Shown here piece by piece: positions 43,685 through 55,755 of a stretch of 64,000 bases of DNA. The notes below the pieces were generated by a model that did not search any database, had not been told where the DNA came from, and saw only the letters and a list, made by a program, of their open reading frames with translations. Source of the DNA: Pseudoips prasinana (taxonomy: Eukaryota > Arthropoda > Insecta > Lepidoptera > Nolidae); the NCBI GenBank assembly GCA_951640165.1, contig OX621234.1, positions 6,887,001 to 6,951,000 on the forward strand, in the 5' to 3' direction. The translations under genes and the position numbers were made by a program. Each line of letters begins with the position of its first letter. Within the stretch, counting starts at the first letter, position 1.

Positions 43685-44947
43685 CTGTGGGACAAAAGAT
43701 AAAATTGCGTCAATTCTAAGTAATTGTTGAAAATTGCTGATATTGCTTTAATCAATGCGGTATCTAAATTGATTATAATAAAAATACCACGTCTGGCTTC
43801 GAATCATGAATCCCAAAACACCTTTGAATTATGCATAATGGATTGATTTTATTGGCAATATTCTCTATATTTATGCCATTTCAATAAAAAAGCTACAAGC
43901 AAGCCATACGGGATCAAAGAAGAAACATTTACGGCTGCTGTCAACGCAATCTGAGTATTGTCGAAGGGTTTAAGCCTTGGAACCATATTAATCATTGAAT
44001 TCTGAGGAGAGACTGTCTACTTCTGCGTGTTCTACCGCCTTTGTACTAGGTTATGTTAAGAAGAATTTTCTTTCCAATGCCTCCACTTTCTACAATCTTT
44101 TCTTTTTCAAATTCTCGCAACATCCTGGAAACTAATCGATTTCGTATTTCAGATGAACTTCCTCTTAAATAAGCCGAGGCCGTGGAATAATCTCAGTCAT
44201 CATGTCCCCAGAGACTGCAATATGAAGTCCTTAAAGACGTAGCAAGTCTCTGGAGGTCCAGCAACACATCAGTGATACCCCAGGTGGCGCAAACATCCGT
44301 AGGATACGGTGACCGCTTACTATCAGGCCGGATGTTTGTTTGCTGATATAGTTTTATAAAACAATCTGAACTCTGTCTTCACTATAGAGATAGCACAGCT
44401 ACCGGTTATCACGTTAAGGTCGCTGCATACGTAACGTGGATTTATCCGGAGGACGGAACGTCGCGGTAAGTTTTGGAAATCACGTTTCATAGACAATGTA
44501 AATGAAAGAGCATACATCGCGGATGTAAGGACGGTATGGAAACGTGGCACGCTCGGAGGGAAAAACGATGTTTAGCACGTCCCGCCCCGCACGTGCCCCG
44601 TCGCGTTCGTGATTCCGCTGCGTATGCAGTCACTCCATTCGGTATTTTTTTTTATGACAAACGCCAATTTTTCAAATGAAAAATCCATCTTTCCTTGTTA
44701 ACGCCACCAGCAATATTAGTTCCGGGCTGTCACGGTGCGTATGGATTTAAGTTCCGTCCACGTCGTAACGTCATCCCGTACAAATGATATATGCAGCGAC
44801 AAGTCAAGTGTGCTTTAATTTCTGCTCGTTTCAAGATATAACGGCCAATATTGACAACGCTCGTGGCTGAATCATGGTCCGAGTTCATTTAAATCCATCC
44901 ATCGACAAGCTAAGAAGAAGTCGGATTTGAGATAAACTTATACACAA
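43685..44947. other. Intron 1 sequence, a LINE 3' trace near 44280-44341
   Basis: 44280-44341 (GGCGCAAACATCCGTAGG, GTGACCGCTTACTATCAGGC) resembles a LINE 3' end of another family. A GC-richer patch lies at 44560-44640. Otherwise unassigned. Confidence 0.4.
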
Positions 44948-45178
44948 CTAGCGGCCCGGTACGTGCTTCGCTACGCTTTTAAGTATTGTTTGTATATGGG
45001 AGTATAGAACGATATTGATTTTACACTTTTTCAAGACTTTTTAAAAATTTTCTCTACGTACAAACCTTCCCTGGACTTCCACGAATAATTCAAGACCAAA
45101 ATTAGTCAAATCGGTAAAGGCGTTGTTGAGTTATAACATTACAACGAAAAGTGGCATTAATTTTTATATATATAGATA
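44948..45178 (+). repeat. Interspersed repeat, family R2, internally shortened
   Basis: It starts CTAGCGGCCCGGTACGTGC and ends TTTTTATATATATAGATAG, with the region after the head replaced or shortened. Confidence 0.75.
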
Positions 45179-45234
45179 GAAGATATGTTATTTCTGTAAC
45201 TGACAAACAGATTAAGTAATACAAAACTGGAATA

Positions 45235-45345
45235 GAAGCCAGCCTTTCCTATCATAAAGCAAGCTTGCGGCCACTCTGGTGTTGCGAGTGTCCATGGACG
45301 GGGGTGATCACTTACCATCAAGTGACCCACTCGCTCGTTTGCTAA
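45235..45345 (+). mobile_element. CR1/L2-like LINE 3' end
   Basis: It contains GGTGTTGCGAGTGTCCATGG, GATCACTTACCATCAAGTGA and ACTCGCTCGTTTGC. Confidence 0.7.
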
Positions 45346-46314
45346 GCATTTATATTTAAAAATATCTTGATTTTGATGTGTAAAACTGTGCTTAACCAAT
45401 TTGACTAATTATAATTAAACATTGCATAAATACGGAAGGAGTTTTAATTGCCTTATGGTCAAGGTTTTATATATAGCTAAGCATTTCACTGTCAGATGTA
45501 AGCAACAAACTAATAAATTACCTATATGTATTTAAGAAGTTTATTCGTGATTACTTAATGAACGATTATTGAAAATATTTTGCGATTTGTCAAGGCGACA
45601 CCATTCTGCTACTCCGAATACATTAAATATGAAATAAGTACTTTTCTAAACAGGAACAAGCATCCATCTTGAAAATTTATTATTGGTAATGCTATAGTGA
45701 TGGGGAGGAGCTAGATAAAGAGGCGGAGTCTGCGCAGGCGGCTCAGCGAGGCTACCAAGGCGGAACACTAATTTTCTAGAATGATCTGCTAGATGTCTGG
45801 ATCCTAGTACAAGGTTCAATCAATTATATATCAAGGTGGGAGACAATCCACGATGATAGTGGGCGATATGCAGCTCAGTTATATTGATTGGATATATTTC
45901 TTATGGCACTGCAACATGGTATATGTGGTATTTAATATGGTAACTTTGACAATGTGATAATAGATATTTAGATGGGAATACTTAAAGACAAGTTATATAT
46001 AAATTGATTTCTAAAAGTATTGAAAGCAATTTGATAGTGAATACGGCATTCTTTTAAAAATATTACTACTTATTTATTATTACTTTTACATATGAATGTG
46101 TCATCACTTCTTATTCGATCGTGAGGTTTCCTCAGTGACTAATATTAGCAAATGGACTTTGTTTTATATACATACATATATGTTAGATGTACGGTGATTC
46201 ATCCTCAAACTGCATTGTTGTACATATATACTTTCAAAACAATATTTTGTTTGATTTTGTTATTAATGTGCTTAGTATATTTTGTGATGAGGTTTATTTA
46301 TTATATTTATATTT
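45346..46314. other. Intron 1 sequence, nothing recognised
   Basis: No exon, RNA or repeat identified. Confidence 0.5.
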
Positions 46315-46500
46315 TAGTAGGCCTCTGACATGGCTTAACGACCGTTGCCTAGTGACTACAACCGAGCCCGACAGGTTAACGTGCCCTCCGAAGCACGGAG
46401 ACACTCAGAAATTAAACCACTTTGGTGGTCACCCATCTATGGACTGACCGCGAGCCTAGTTGCTTTACCTCGCCGATCACGTACGGACCGGTGAGAGCAT
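46315..46500 (+). repeat. Family S3 repeat, 5' part missing
   Basis: It runs from TAGTAGGCCTCTGACATGG to GTACGGACCGGTGAGAGC. Confidence 0.7.
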
Positions 46501-47471
46501 AGTGTTGAGGTGAAGTTGGCATTGCAGGTTACCTATATTATGAGTAGACAGTTGTACCTGTCTCATTGAGTAAGTCATAGCATTTCTTTAGTGGGTGTCA
46601 GCTTTCAGAGAACAGAAACCGATAGATATTATTTCAAAACGTTTTATTGAAATGCAGTTGCTCTCTGCAATTTGCCTAATGAGCGCAGAGCTACTAACAG
46701 TAAGAATATGTATCTGATTATAGAGGAAATTAAGTAATTTTAAAGCATGACACAACAAGATTATCTTAACACCAAGATGGTTTCTTTATATGAACTAGGG
46801 ACTGCTGGGCTAGGGACTCCTCTCACATTAAGTAAGGTTAAGACTATAGTCCACTTGACCATGCTGACATAGTGGGGGTTGGCAGACTAGGCAGACTCCC
46901 AGAATTTTTTTTGAGAAAGTCTCACATATGCATGTTCCCTCATAAAGTTCTCCTAAGTAAGACATAATTTATTTCTAATATGCTCATGAATTTGAAAAGT
47001 TAGAGGGCAACTGACTTTCCAATTTAATTTGTTGTATTAATACATTGGGTTTGACTAAGGACGAGGCAATCATGACTTTATATGTCAACCACTCCATATA
47101 ACATTTCTCATCAATATATCAAACAAGATGATACATAACACAAAGGTGACAATTAATATTCCGGATGATATATGATAGTTATTTAAGACAGCACAATTTA
47201 TTGCAATGATTACAAAAACTATTTATGAAGGGCTATCTAATCTTAATGGGCTCACACACATCACAAACACTACTTTCCAAGCAATGGTGTACTTGGCAGA
47301 GATATAATTCATTCATTAAATGATGAGTGCACCGTGTGGATGCTTGGTTTAACACATTCTGGATCTCGGATGAGCAATGAAAACTTAGGTTTATGAGGCT
47401 CCCTTAAGAATGCATCAATGATCACCTAAGATCTGTACTATGTAATTATCCACTTTTTAATTTCATTTACA
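46501..47471. other. Intron 1 sequence, nothing recognised
   Basis: AT-rich, no feature identified. Confidence 0.5.
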
Positions 47472-47697
47472 GTAGAACGCCTATTAACTGAATCAGTAAT
47501 TATCCGAATCGGTCCTAAATCACATTGATATTATAAAGGCAAAAGTTTGTGAGTGTGTATGTTTGTTACTTCGTCACGTCCAAATGGCTGGAGTGATATT
47601 AATAAAATTTGGTATGGACGTAGCTGACAGCCTGGATTAACACATAGGCTATAATTGATATAGTTTAACACGGGTAAAACTGCGGGGCACAGCTATT
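47472..47697 (-). repeat. Tigger-like end fragment next to an R1-headed repeat
   Basis: 47472-47520 starts CAGTAGAACGCCTATTAAC with TTATCCGAATC, resembling a Tigger-type terminal repeat. 47527-47697 shares its body with 40920-41105 and ends in the complement of the CTGTGCCCCGC head. Confidence 0.5.
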
Positions 47698-47998
47698 GTA
47701 ATATAAAAATTAAATCCAAGTACATATGTTATTGTTGTTTTGTTTTGTTGTAACATGTTGGAACTCACTAGAGTCCAGATATATTTAAACTTTTATGGTT
47801 GAAAGCTAGAGACAAGGCACTAGATGAGCATTATTGTAGAACTGTGTATGTAAATTTTATAATTTTTGTATACTGAACTGCAGCGATCTGTCGATTACGA
47901 TAATAAGCCACTCCATTGTCTGAATACTCTTCTGAATTGGTATTTTTAAACAAATGTGTGGTGAGACTTACACATCCTATACTGATAAATGTCTCTAA

Positions 47999-48238
47999 GG
48001 CTGAGATCTATAGAGCGTACTTAGACTTTGCTCAAACTTTACTTACATAAAACTTTGCTAAATGTACGCTAAGCTTATACTTTGATTTGGTATTTATAGA
48101 CTTTTTGAAGTTAAGATTATGCTTAGCATAAGCTAAGACAGACAAAGTCAAAACACCAATTGTAATTTCGTTACATGCATTAACTTCTGTCTAAGTAAAG
48201 TCTGAGCAAAGTCTAAGCACGCTCTATAGATCTCAGCC
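47999..48238. mobile_element. 240-bp MITE, family M2, copy 2
   Basis: Same length and nearly the same sequence as 33696-33935, with arms of about 45 bp starting GGCTGAGATCTATAGAGC. It is flanked by TAA at 47996-47998 and 48239-48241. The TAA duplication is compatible with PIF/Harbinger-type insertion. Confidence 0.92.
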
Positions 48239-48812
48239 TAAGTAAGTTTGGATACTATGCTCTTTAATCTCTTATGTGGCAGGCTTCCATACCCGCCTAG
48301 TTTATGTGCTAGTTCATTCCTGTGTTTTGAGAGTTTGTTTGAGTTAATAATAATAAAGTTTGAGAGAGATTTGGATATTTTATGTACTATTTTTGCCCAT
48401 AGAGTAGGAAATTCAAATTTATATTTAACTTATAATATATTAATAATATTAAAAGACATTTTTCACTCATGGCCATCCCAAACTAAGCAGAGCTTGTACT
48501 ATGGAAACCAGATAACTTATTTACTACTATATTTTGTTTTTCTTTATTACCAGTCTATGTCCAATTCCCAGTCTATGATCAATCAAATTAATTATTGATT
48601 ATCATGGTCCTAATTAATTCAGATAATTGGTGTTCTACTTTACTCTATTTGCTTCTCAGTTGTTTTAAGAAAGAGCTCACCGGAATGAGATCATACATTT
48701 AAGTAGAAGTTTAGATAGAGATTTAGATGGTTTTATGGGGTATCCATTAAAACATGCAGTTATTCTACTTCCCTTCATCATGCAAAGGATGGCCCTTAGT
48801 AGCAAAATTTAT
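48239..48812. other. Intron 1 sequence with a small SINE S2 trace
   Basis: 48470-48520 carries CCATCCCAAACTAAGCAGAG and GCTTGTACTATGGAAACC, complement of the S2 3' end. The rest is unassigned. Confidence 0.5.
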
Positions 48813-49300
48813 CTTTTTAGGATTCCATACCCAAAGGGTAAAACCGGACCATATTACTAAGACTTCACTTACAAGATAATTAAACCTACACATGATCCTT
48901 GACAATAACTTAATTTAAGTTAGTTAAATATCATTACTGTTATAAAATAAATCTTATTGTAAATTATTTCCTACAATCCATGTACCTAAATATCTATATG
49001 TACCTAGAAATAATTTTAAATTAATTATATATTACTACGAATATGTTCTGACTATTTACAAGTGCTTTTTAAAAGTCTACGTGAAAAAAAACCTTTTTTA
49101 TTTATCACTGTCGGTCTGTCTGTTTGTCTGTCTGTCACCAGGCTGTAGCTCATAAACCGTGATAGTTAGACAGTTAAAATTTTCACAGATGATGTATTTA
49201 TGTTACTGCTATACCAACGAATACTAAAAACAAAATAAATATTTAAGGGGGCGCCCATACAACAAATTCAAAATTTTTTGCGTTTTGTAATCTTCATCAC
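48813..49300 (-). repeat. R3 repeat interrupted by element X
   Basis: 48813-48869 reads AGGATTCCATACCCAAAGGG and ATTACTAAGACTTCACT. 49105-49300 reads TCACTGTCGGTCTGTC and ACCAGGCTGTAGCTC. The pieces join as in 27566-27711. Confidence 0.75.
48870..49104 (+). mobile_element. Element X inserted in an R3 repeat
   Basis: It is flanked by TCACT at 48865-48869 and 49105-49109. It shares CTTGACAATAACTTAAT, ATGTTCTGACTATTTACAAG and AAACCTTTTTTATTT with 6447-6729. Confidence 0.8.
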
Positions 49301-49760
49301 TGTATGATTTTCAATATAATTTGATGGTAGTTGTGCTTTCAACAAGTCAGTCTTTTATTTGTTGACTATTAGTGCTTATCACAGACTAATAAACATTAAT
49401 ATGTGTGAAAATACAATTACTCCCTGATATATATATATATTTTAGACAAAGAATCACTCTTTGTCATCTTGATTATCGTAATTCTAATTAATATCAGCAA
49501 AAAAGTGTTTACTAATGTCGGTATTATGTATGTATCTCGAGATATATAAGTATGATTACTATGCCTAGTCTGGGTTCAGATGGCAGTATATCAGGATATT
49601 CTAGATAATTATAATTATTTATTCCTAAAATATATATATGTATATATATTTAAAAATATATATAAGTTATTATTAGAGACCTGCTGGTGTGGATGGAAGT
49701 TTTAGAATGAAGTTAATAAACTTATTTTGGTACAAATTGTGGTATTCACAAATTTTGAAA

Positions 49761-50185
49761 CATACATACATACATAGACTCTCACACCTGTTTCCAGAGG
49801 GGTAGGCTAAGACAAAGGATTTACATTTGTAACAATCTTTTCACACCTCTTTTGCCTCTCTTACTGTCACTATATTTTTCATACAGCCAGTTTAGAGTAC
49901 TTCTGACCTGACTTTTCTTGAGAACATGTCTAATCTGGTCAGAAAATGTTCTACCACGTATTCTCTTGCCTGTTCTACCATTCACAACAATTTTTCACAC
50001 ATCCTTTCTAAATGTCCAAACCATCTCAGCATACCTTTTTCAATCTTTGTGACTACATCCTATTTCACACCACAACAGTATTTCATGTTCTGTATCCCAA
50101 AGTCATTCCATACCCACTTCTTAATTCTTACTTCTTCACTCCTCATTTCCACTGTATATTTTTGCTATACCAACAGTAACAGATT
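49761..50185 (-). mobile_element. 3' end of the LINE family found at 60059-62266
   Basis: It starts with the CATACATACATACATAGAC tail complement, then CTGTTTCCAGAGGGGTAGGC, and parallels 60063-60490 with many substitutions. It is 5'-truncated and older than the other copy. Confidence 0.82.
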
Positions 50186-51059
50186 GGATATTATGAAATG
50201 GGTCATTAGCCTTTAAACTTGTGAAGTGCCAGTAATCAAGGAAGTGTTACTACTGTGTGTAGAATGAGTACTCTCCGTACTGTGCAATAAATTAGGGTAA
50301 CCTGTTGTCAACATTGTAATATATGGCTTGATTTTTGTTTGTCACCCCTAAACCATAATCATAACCATCTTTAAGGAAAATATTGTCAATAGGATAAATA
50401 TAAACAATAAGAAAATAAAATCAAAATGAACAATGAACAATGCTAATTATTTGGGAAAATTAATATGTTTGAATATATGATTGTTTTTAATGTAATTGAT
50501 ATTTTCAACATTAGTTAATGGAATGGCAAAATCTATAAGATTATAAAAAGTCATCTTGTATTGTTAGTAATTGGTTTTCTTTAACTTAATTATTTATAAT
50601 TGCTTAAATAATAGGACAACTGTTCATGGAGACCATTACTTTTGGCTATATGTTGACTTATCTCATAAATACTATAGTATGCTGTTATATATCACATAAA
50701 ATACAAATATTGACAATAATTACTTTGTCATTAGTTAATCAGAAGGATATTATTTACTTGATGCATTATTTTTCATGTATTAAACACATACCGTAGTCAT
50801 CTCTCTCCATATAGGTAGGTAATCATAAAAAATGCAAGGCAAAAGTATCAATTGAAACAAACAATATACAATGAATTCATAGCACAGCAAGCGACAACAT
50901 GAATAAAAAAAGTTGAGACAAATTCAAACTTCGAAAACACAACATTTTACTAACTGTAGAACGAAAAAAATATGCTTAATTTGAATTGAGTCGCAAGATA
51001 TTGTTGATACTTTTTAGCGCGTGGCATAGAGGGTACCGCATTCCACCTACGTAGCTTAC
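50186..51059. other. Intron 1 sequence, nothing recognised
   Basis: AT-rich, no feature identified. Confidence 0.5.
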
Positions 51060-51143
51060 CTGGTAAGCCAAGGCCCATCCATTCTTCGCAACAAGGTCCA
51101 TGTACTCCTCCTCGACGCTCTTGTACACGTTGTTTTGGCTCAT
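51060..51143 (-). CDS. Ptp61F: Ptp61F-like protein tyrosine phosphatase, first coding exon
   Basis: Minus-strand exon of 84 nt. The start ATG at 51143-51141 has A at -3 (GAAACAATGAG). It encodes MSQNNVYKSVEEEYMDLV then AKNGWALAYQ, and the donor GTAAGC begins at 51059 in phase 0. The sequence corresponds to the N-terminal helix of PTP1B-type enzymes (pattern ending W-x-x-x-Y-Q) and joins directly to RIGIECQG at 43684. Open reading upstream of the ATG has no ATG of its own, so this start is preferred. The upstream leader (GTGTGAGTTGTAGAAGATC) is untranslated; no promoter element could be assigned. Confidence 0.9.
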
Positions 51144-52992
51144 TGTTTCAACTTCTGATCTTCTACAACTCACACGAACAAACTATTGTTTGGGTTTTGA
51201 AACCGCAACAGTACAAGTTTGCAAATAGGAAACGGTTGCAACCGATGTATGTTTGACTATGTTTGTGAAATGGGTTCGCAACCGATGCGATGTAGTAGAT
51301 CCCGACTGAAATGAACTGCTCAAGCAACGAAATGAGAGTAATTCAGATTTGGATAGCGGCCTTCAACATGAGTGTGTACCGCTGTCGGACTTAGTGTTGT
51401 CAACTTATTGAAAATTTTTAGTTTTGGTTTTACCATGTTAGCTTCTATATTTTCTACCATATAAGATTGTAATTAAGATAATTTTAAGGCGTAAATTTAA
51501 ATAATTGTAAAATCTACCCGCATGAAATCTTTTACGTTTAGGTCAATCGCCAGTGGTTGGTTAGTTAGCTTCACCATCCTACACCGTAACATCGTCCTAC
51601 TGATACGGTATCATCTATCTGTACGTGGTTATAGTCACACTTCACCTTACCTTGTCTCATTTTGGTATGGTATTGGTTGCTCTGACTCTGATGATGGAAC
51701 TACAGGGAATATGGTCAGTGAGGGGAAAGCGAATAGAGGTGTGTACCTAACTTTTGTTGTAGTGCGTTGTTTCTGTTAGATACTATGTCTATAGGTGCAT
51801 AACCAGCTCTGACTTCATTGTAATTCAATTATGCAACATGTTACCTATCAATAAAAACTACATACCGTTGACGGACTTTTTTGCACTAATTTTCCATAAC
51901 AAAATAGGTAACCTCAACCACACAAATTGTTTGTATGCCAATACCTTAAAACTGCCAAAAATTAATGCTTAAGGCACAAAATGATCAATGACGCAGGTAA
52001 CTTTGTGGGTTATTAATATATCACCAGATATTTTATATACTACTGGAATAGCGCCCTCATTTTCTGCATCTGAATACACGTGCTCGGTGTAGGTCCTTAG
52101 AACTATTAAAACTAGTTGATATGGCTTTAAGGGCTGGTTGTACAAAACCAACACCTATTCAAATATTATATATACTCGAAGAAATAAATTTGGCAGAAGT
52201 GCGTAGAATGGTGGGAAATCAATTGATAGATTTAAGACAGGAAAGAAGGTAAAGGTTGACACTTCCCTATTGTTTCACAAAAGCTATAAACGTTTCTGAA
52301 TTAAGTTCTTCCGCTTCATCGACAAAAAAATACTACATTGCAAATGTGGCGAAAAACTACGAACTGGTTTACAGCATTTGTCCCATAGAAACAGAATTTA
52401 TAACATTAGTAGGATTGTTATTATTTCCTGATATAATAAATATTAAAACAGGTTTTCTTTATCAGCCGAACATTATGTTTATTTAAATATCGATAAAAAT
52501 AGATGTTTAATTGTCGTCGTATGTACAGGTATCTTTTCCTTATAATAACGTTTATTTTAATGAGATTTATGAGGTCTCTCAACAATTAAGAGTTGACATT
52601 GCATAGGGGCCATTTTGATGTGAAACCTATAGCCGTACGTAAAAAAGATTTCTGGGGGAGCGACGCGTCACCACCTTTTTTTTTGATGTGAAACAAAACA
52701 ATCAACTGTGCTATTATTAATCGTAATATTTTATTTTATCATTATGACATATTTAGTTAATATCAAAATATGTTCTTTTCTGCATATTAATTTTAAAAAA
52801 TAATGTCGATGTTTCACATCTGCCAGGGGTCCCGTGACGGCTCAAATTGTTTTGAATCAACTTTTGTTACGTTATGTAATTTATTTAACAGTTAACTCAA
52901 AATTGTTAATATTCTATTAGGCTAAGAACAAAGGGTAACACATTTTGATTCATTAAAGTCTGATTTTCGCAGGATGCTCGCGTCTACTACAG
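51144..52992. other. Intergenic sequence upstream of Ptp61F
   Basis: It should hold the Ptp61F 5' leader and promoter; no motif can be assigned safely. Minus-strand 51969-52154 is open for 61 codons and plus-strand 52118-52252 for about 44; neither peptide is recognised. 52610-52830 has three copies of a GATGTGAAAC motif in mixed orientation next to GATTTCTGGGGGAGCGACG, probably a repeat. Confidence 0.4.
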
Positions 52993-53036
52993 TAATATAC
53001 AACGTGTAACAGAAAGAGTGAACGTAACTTAAGGGG
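52993..53036 (+). repeat. 44-bp inverted repeat, left member
   Basis: It begins TAATATACAACGTGTAACAG. It matches the complement of 56400-56443 at 43 of 44 positions. Confidence 0.92.
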
Positions 53037-54120
53037 CATATACGGTCTCCTTAAGCCTACCTATACACAAAATCTCATACCGAAATACCATCATTTTAAT
53101 CTTGATCGTAAAATAATATACCGTTCAATATATCGACAAGTATTTTTATCGATATAACGAACATCCGTACTAACACAGCACAGCTGATTCTGATTTACGC
53201 TAGAAATTGTTTGACATACCTCTGTGTTTCTATGCACGCCTGGTAGTTTGATTCCGATTGCACTCACTACACATATTTTGTTTTATTTTAGAGTTATGTT
53301 TTTATTTATAGCACTGCTGAATAGCTATTGGATACTTTACATCGTATAAGTACGTGATACACAAACACATTACGAGATCCTCTTTATAGTTTAACTTCTA
53401 GTTGAAGTTGTTTTCAGTACTGATGGAAGAATTTCATTATTTCACGTTCACTAAAATCTGCACCGACACCGAAAGCTTAACTCTAAGACTTGCCAACTAA
53501 CACGAGTCTCTCTCATGTACAACATATTCATAGAATCGTAAAGCTTTCATGTTTCTTAGTTATAAAGAGGCGTGGCCTCCATCGCGACACTGTACCCTTT
53601 ACGACATAGGTTCCTCGTAATTAAACAGCGCTAAATTCTGTGACCTATGAATCCTCATCATCACAAAGTGCACGTCTGAGGCTATTATTACGATCACTAA
53701 ACGACATAGTTAAGGATTTCGCGGAACACTTTACTCATTACTAAACGACATTTTAGACGATTTAGTAACTAAACACGACCTAAATAGACAGCAGTTTACG
53801 AACAACTGATGATTTTAATATTTTTCTTAAATAAATGAAATTGCACAATATTTGATGAATTTGGCGGCTTTCTTCGAACGCGGCCCCTTTGGCGGCGTCT
53901 TTGAGTCCACTCAAAAGAGCCGCCTAGGTATCGACGACGCGCGCGGCTCGCTTACATGAATATTAAAAGATATTTAACCGTTTATTATTTACCTACATCA
54001 ACTCTTTGATTTTGCCGCCATATTAGTGTAACTTTGGATATAATCAGGACGGAATTTGAAATATCCCCTACTGTTCATATGAGCCTAGTACATTATTCAT
54101 ATTTTATTATTTGTATGTAT
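53037..54120. other. Sequence inside the 44-bp inverted pair
   Basis: 53875-53945 is GC-rich (CGAACGCGGCCCCTTTGG, ACGACGCGCGCGGCTCG). The stretch about 53940-54105 is partly repeated at 54456-54545 and 55756-55820. No exon was seen. Confidence 0.5.
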
Positions 54121-54430
54121 GCACTTTCTATTCCATCACTCTCATGATCCGATGGGACGACTAGAGATACGACCGGAAAGAGGTCAGGCACAGGAACGAC
54201 GGCTTTACGTGCTCTCCGAGGCATGGGGGTGTAATATCGTCAACTCCCAGACTTCGGGCTGATACTGAGAAATTTCTTTTTACGGAAGAATCCCATAATC
54301 ACTTTATGGCCCGACCCGGGAATTGAACCCAGGACTTCATTATTCCGATAATCACTTTTTGGCCCGACCCGGGATTTGATCCCAGGACTTTATTATCTGC
54401 AGTTGAACACGCTACAGCTAGACCAATGAG
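54121..54430 (-). mobile_element. SINE family S1 with duplicated tRNA-like head
   Basis: The body is as in 40228-40584, truncated at the left (3') end at GCACTTTCTATTCC. The B-box region GGCCCGACCCGGG occurs twice (near 54310 and 54360), so the head segment of about 50 bp is in tandem. Confidence 0.8.
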
Positions 54431-54552
54431 TTATACACGAACACATTCAAATGGCGCGGCGCGCGGGGCCCGAATATTAAAAAATATTTAACCATTTATT
54501 ATTTACCTACATCAATCCTTTGTATTCGCCGCCGTATTAGAGTTCCTTGCGA

Positions 54553-55755
54553 CAAAATATTCAGATGGTTTAAATCCTACATTGAGAACATCTATTCAGA
54601 TGTTTTAAATCCTACATTGAGAACCGTTGTCAGACAGTAGTCCTAAATGGATATACGTCTGCAACAGTTCATATACCCTCAGGAATTCCCCAGGGTTCCC
54701 TATTGGGCCCCTTGTTATTTGTAATATTTATTAATGATATCGCTTCCTATTTTTCTCACTCTAAGGTTATTCTGTACGCTGATGATATGAAAATTCTATG
54801 CCCGATATCAAGCGTTCGTGACTGTCATAGCCTCCAGCAGGATCTGATAGCGTTGGAAAGATACTGCCTTCTTAATAAGCTCGAACTTAATGTCTCCAAA
54901 TGTTACGTCAGTAGTTATACTCGGAAACCGTGTCCTATTATTTATCCATACGAACTCCATAATACAATTTTAAACCGAACTAATATCACTAGAGATCTAG
55001 GTGTACTCTTTGACACTAAGTTGCTCTTTGACAGTCATATTGAAAGTATTGTAAGCAAGGCCTCTAAAGCACTTGGCTTTATTTTAAGACTATCTAAGGA
55101 TTTCAAAGACGTCAAAACATTTAAAATTCTTTATTGTTCCTTTGTTCGCAGCCATTTAGAATTCGCTTCGCAAGTATGGAATCCGAATTACAATACTTAC
55201 ATCGACAGAATTGAGCGCATTCAAAAGCGATTTCTACGATTTTTGCAATTTAAAACTAGATTTTATACTTCCGACTATCATATAAGATGTAGGAAATTTC
55301 ACATTTTACCCTTACATGAACGTAGGCGCATCGCAGACTTAACATACTTACACAAAATTGCAAATGGTTCAATTAACTGTCCCGAACTTTTAGAAAAGAT
55401 AGGTTTAATAGCGCGCACTATACCATTACGGAAACCTCACATAATCTTCATTCCCAGCGTTAAGAGTACATACAGGCAAAACTCATTTATTATACGTACC
55501 AGTAGGATTTTTAACAAGCTCTCTTGTGTATATGATCTTGACCTATTCAATACCAGTGTTTCCAAGCTTAAACATACATTAACGCAAGCTTATTTCTCGT
55601 AATTTCGCATTTGCTAACCGACCCTTAACCTAATTTATTAATGTAATATCTATCAGTGGAAACTTGTAAATGGCTTTTAGATTTCTATAAGTTATGTTTA
55701 AGTTACCTGCTAGCTGTAAGTATCCCAAAAAAATGTAAAATAAAATAAAATAAAA
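54553..55755 (+). mobile_element. Jockey-like LINE, 5'-truncated, long intact ORF
   Basis: Coding from about 54590 reads FKSYIENRCQTVVLNGY and the reverse transcriptase block SGIPQGSLLGPLLFVIFIND, then LYADDMKI, the catalytic YADD motif, and continues uninterrupted to the stop at 55600-55602. The C-terminal half has DLGVLFDTKLLFDSHI and SKALGFILR, usual in Jockey-type ORF2. The tail is a run of TAAAA units at 55735-55755. The beginning carries a tandem duplication of about 35 bp (54561-54623). The upstream part of the polymerase and the endonuclease are missing, so the copy is dead as an autonomous element, but the remaining frame is undamaged and therefore probably young. Confidence 0.9.

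Larger units (their letters stand above)
43685..51059 (-). other. Ptp61F: Ptp61F intron 1 (about 7.4 kb)
   Basis: Bounded by the donor at 51059-51058 and the acceptor at 43686-43685, both canonical. It contains R2, S3, M2, R3 and X elements and a LINE tail. No further exon was seen. Confidence 0.85.
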
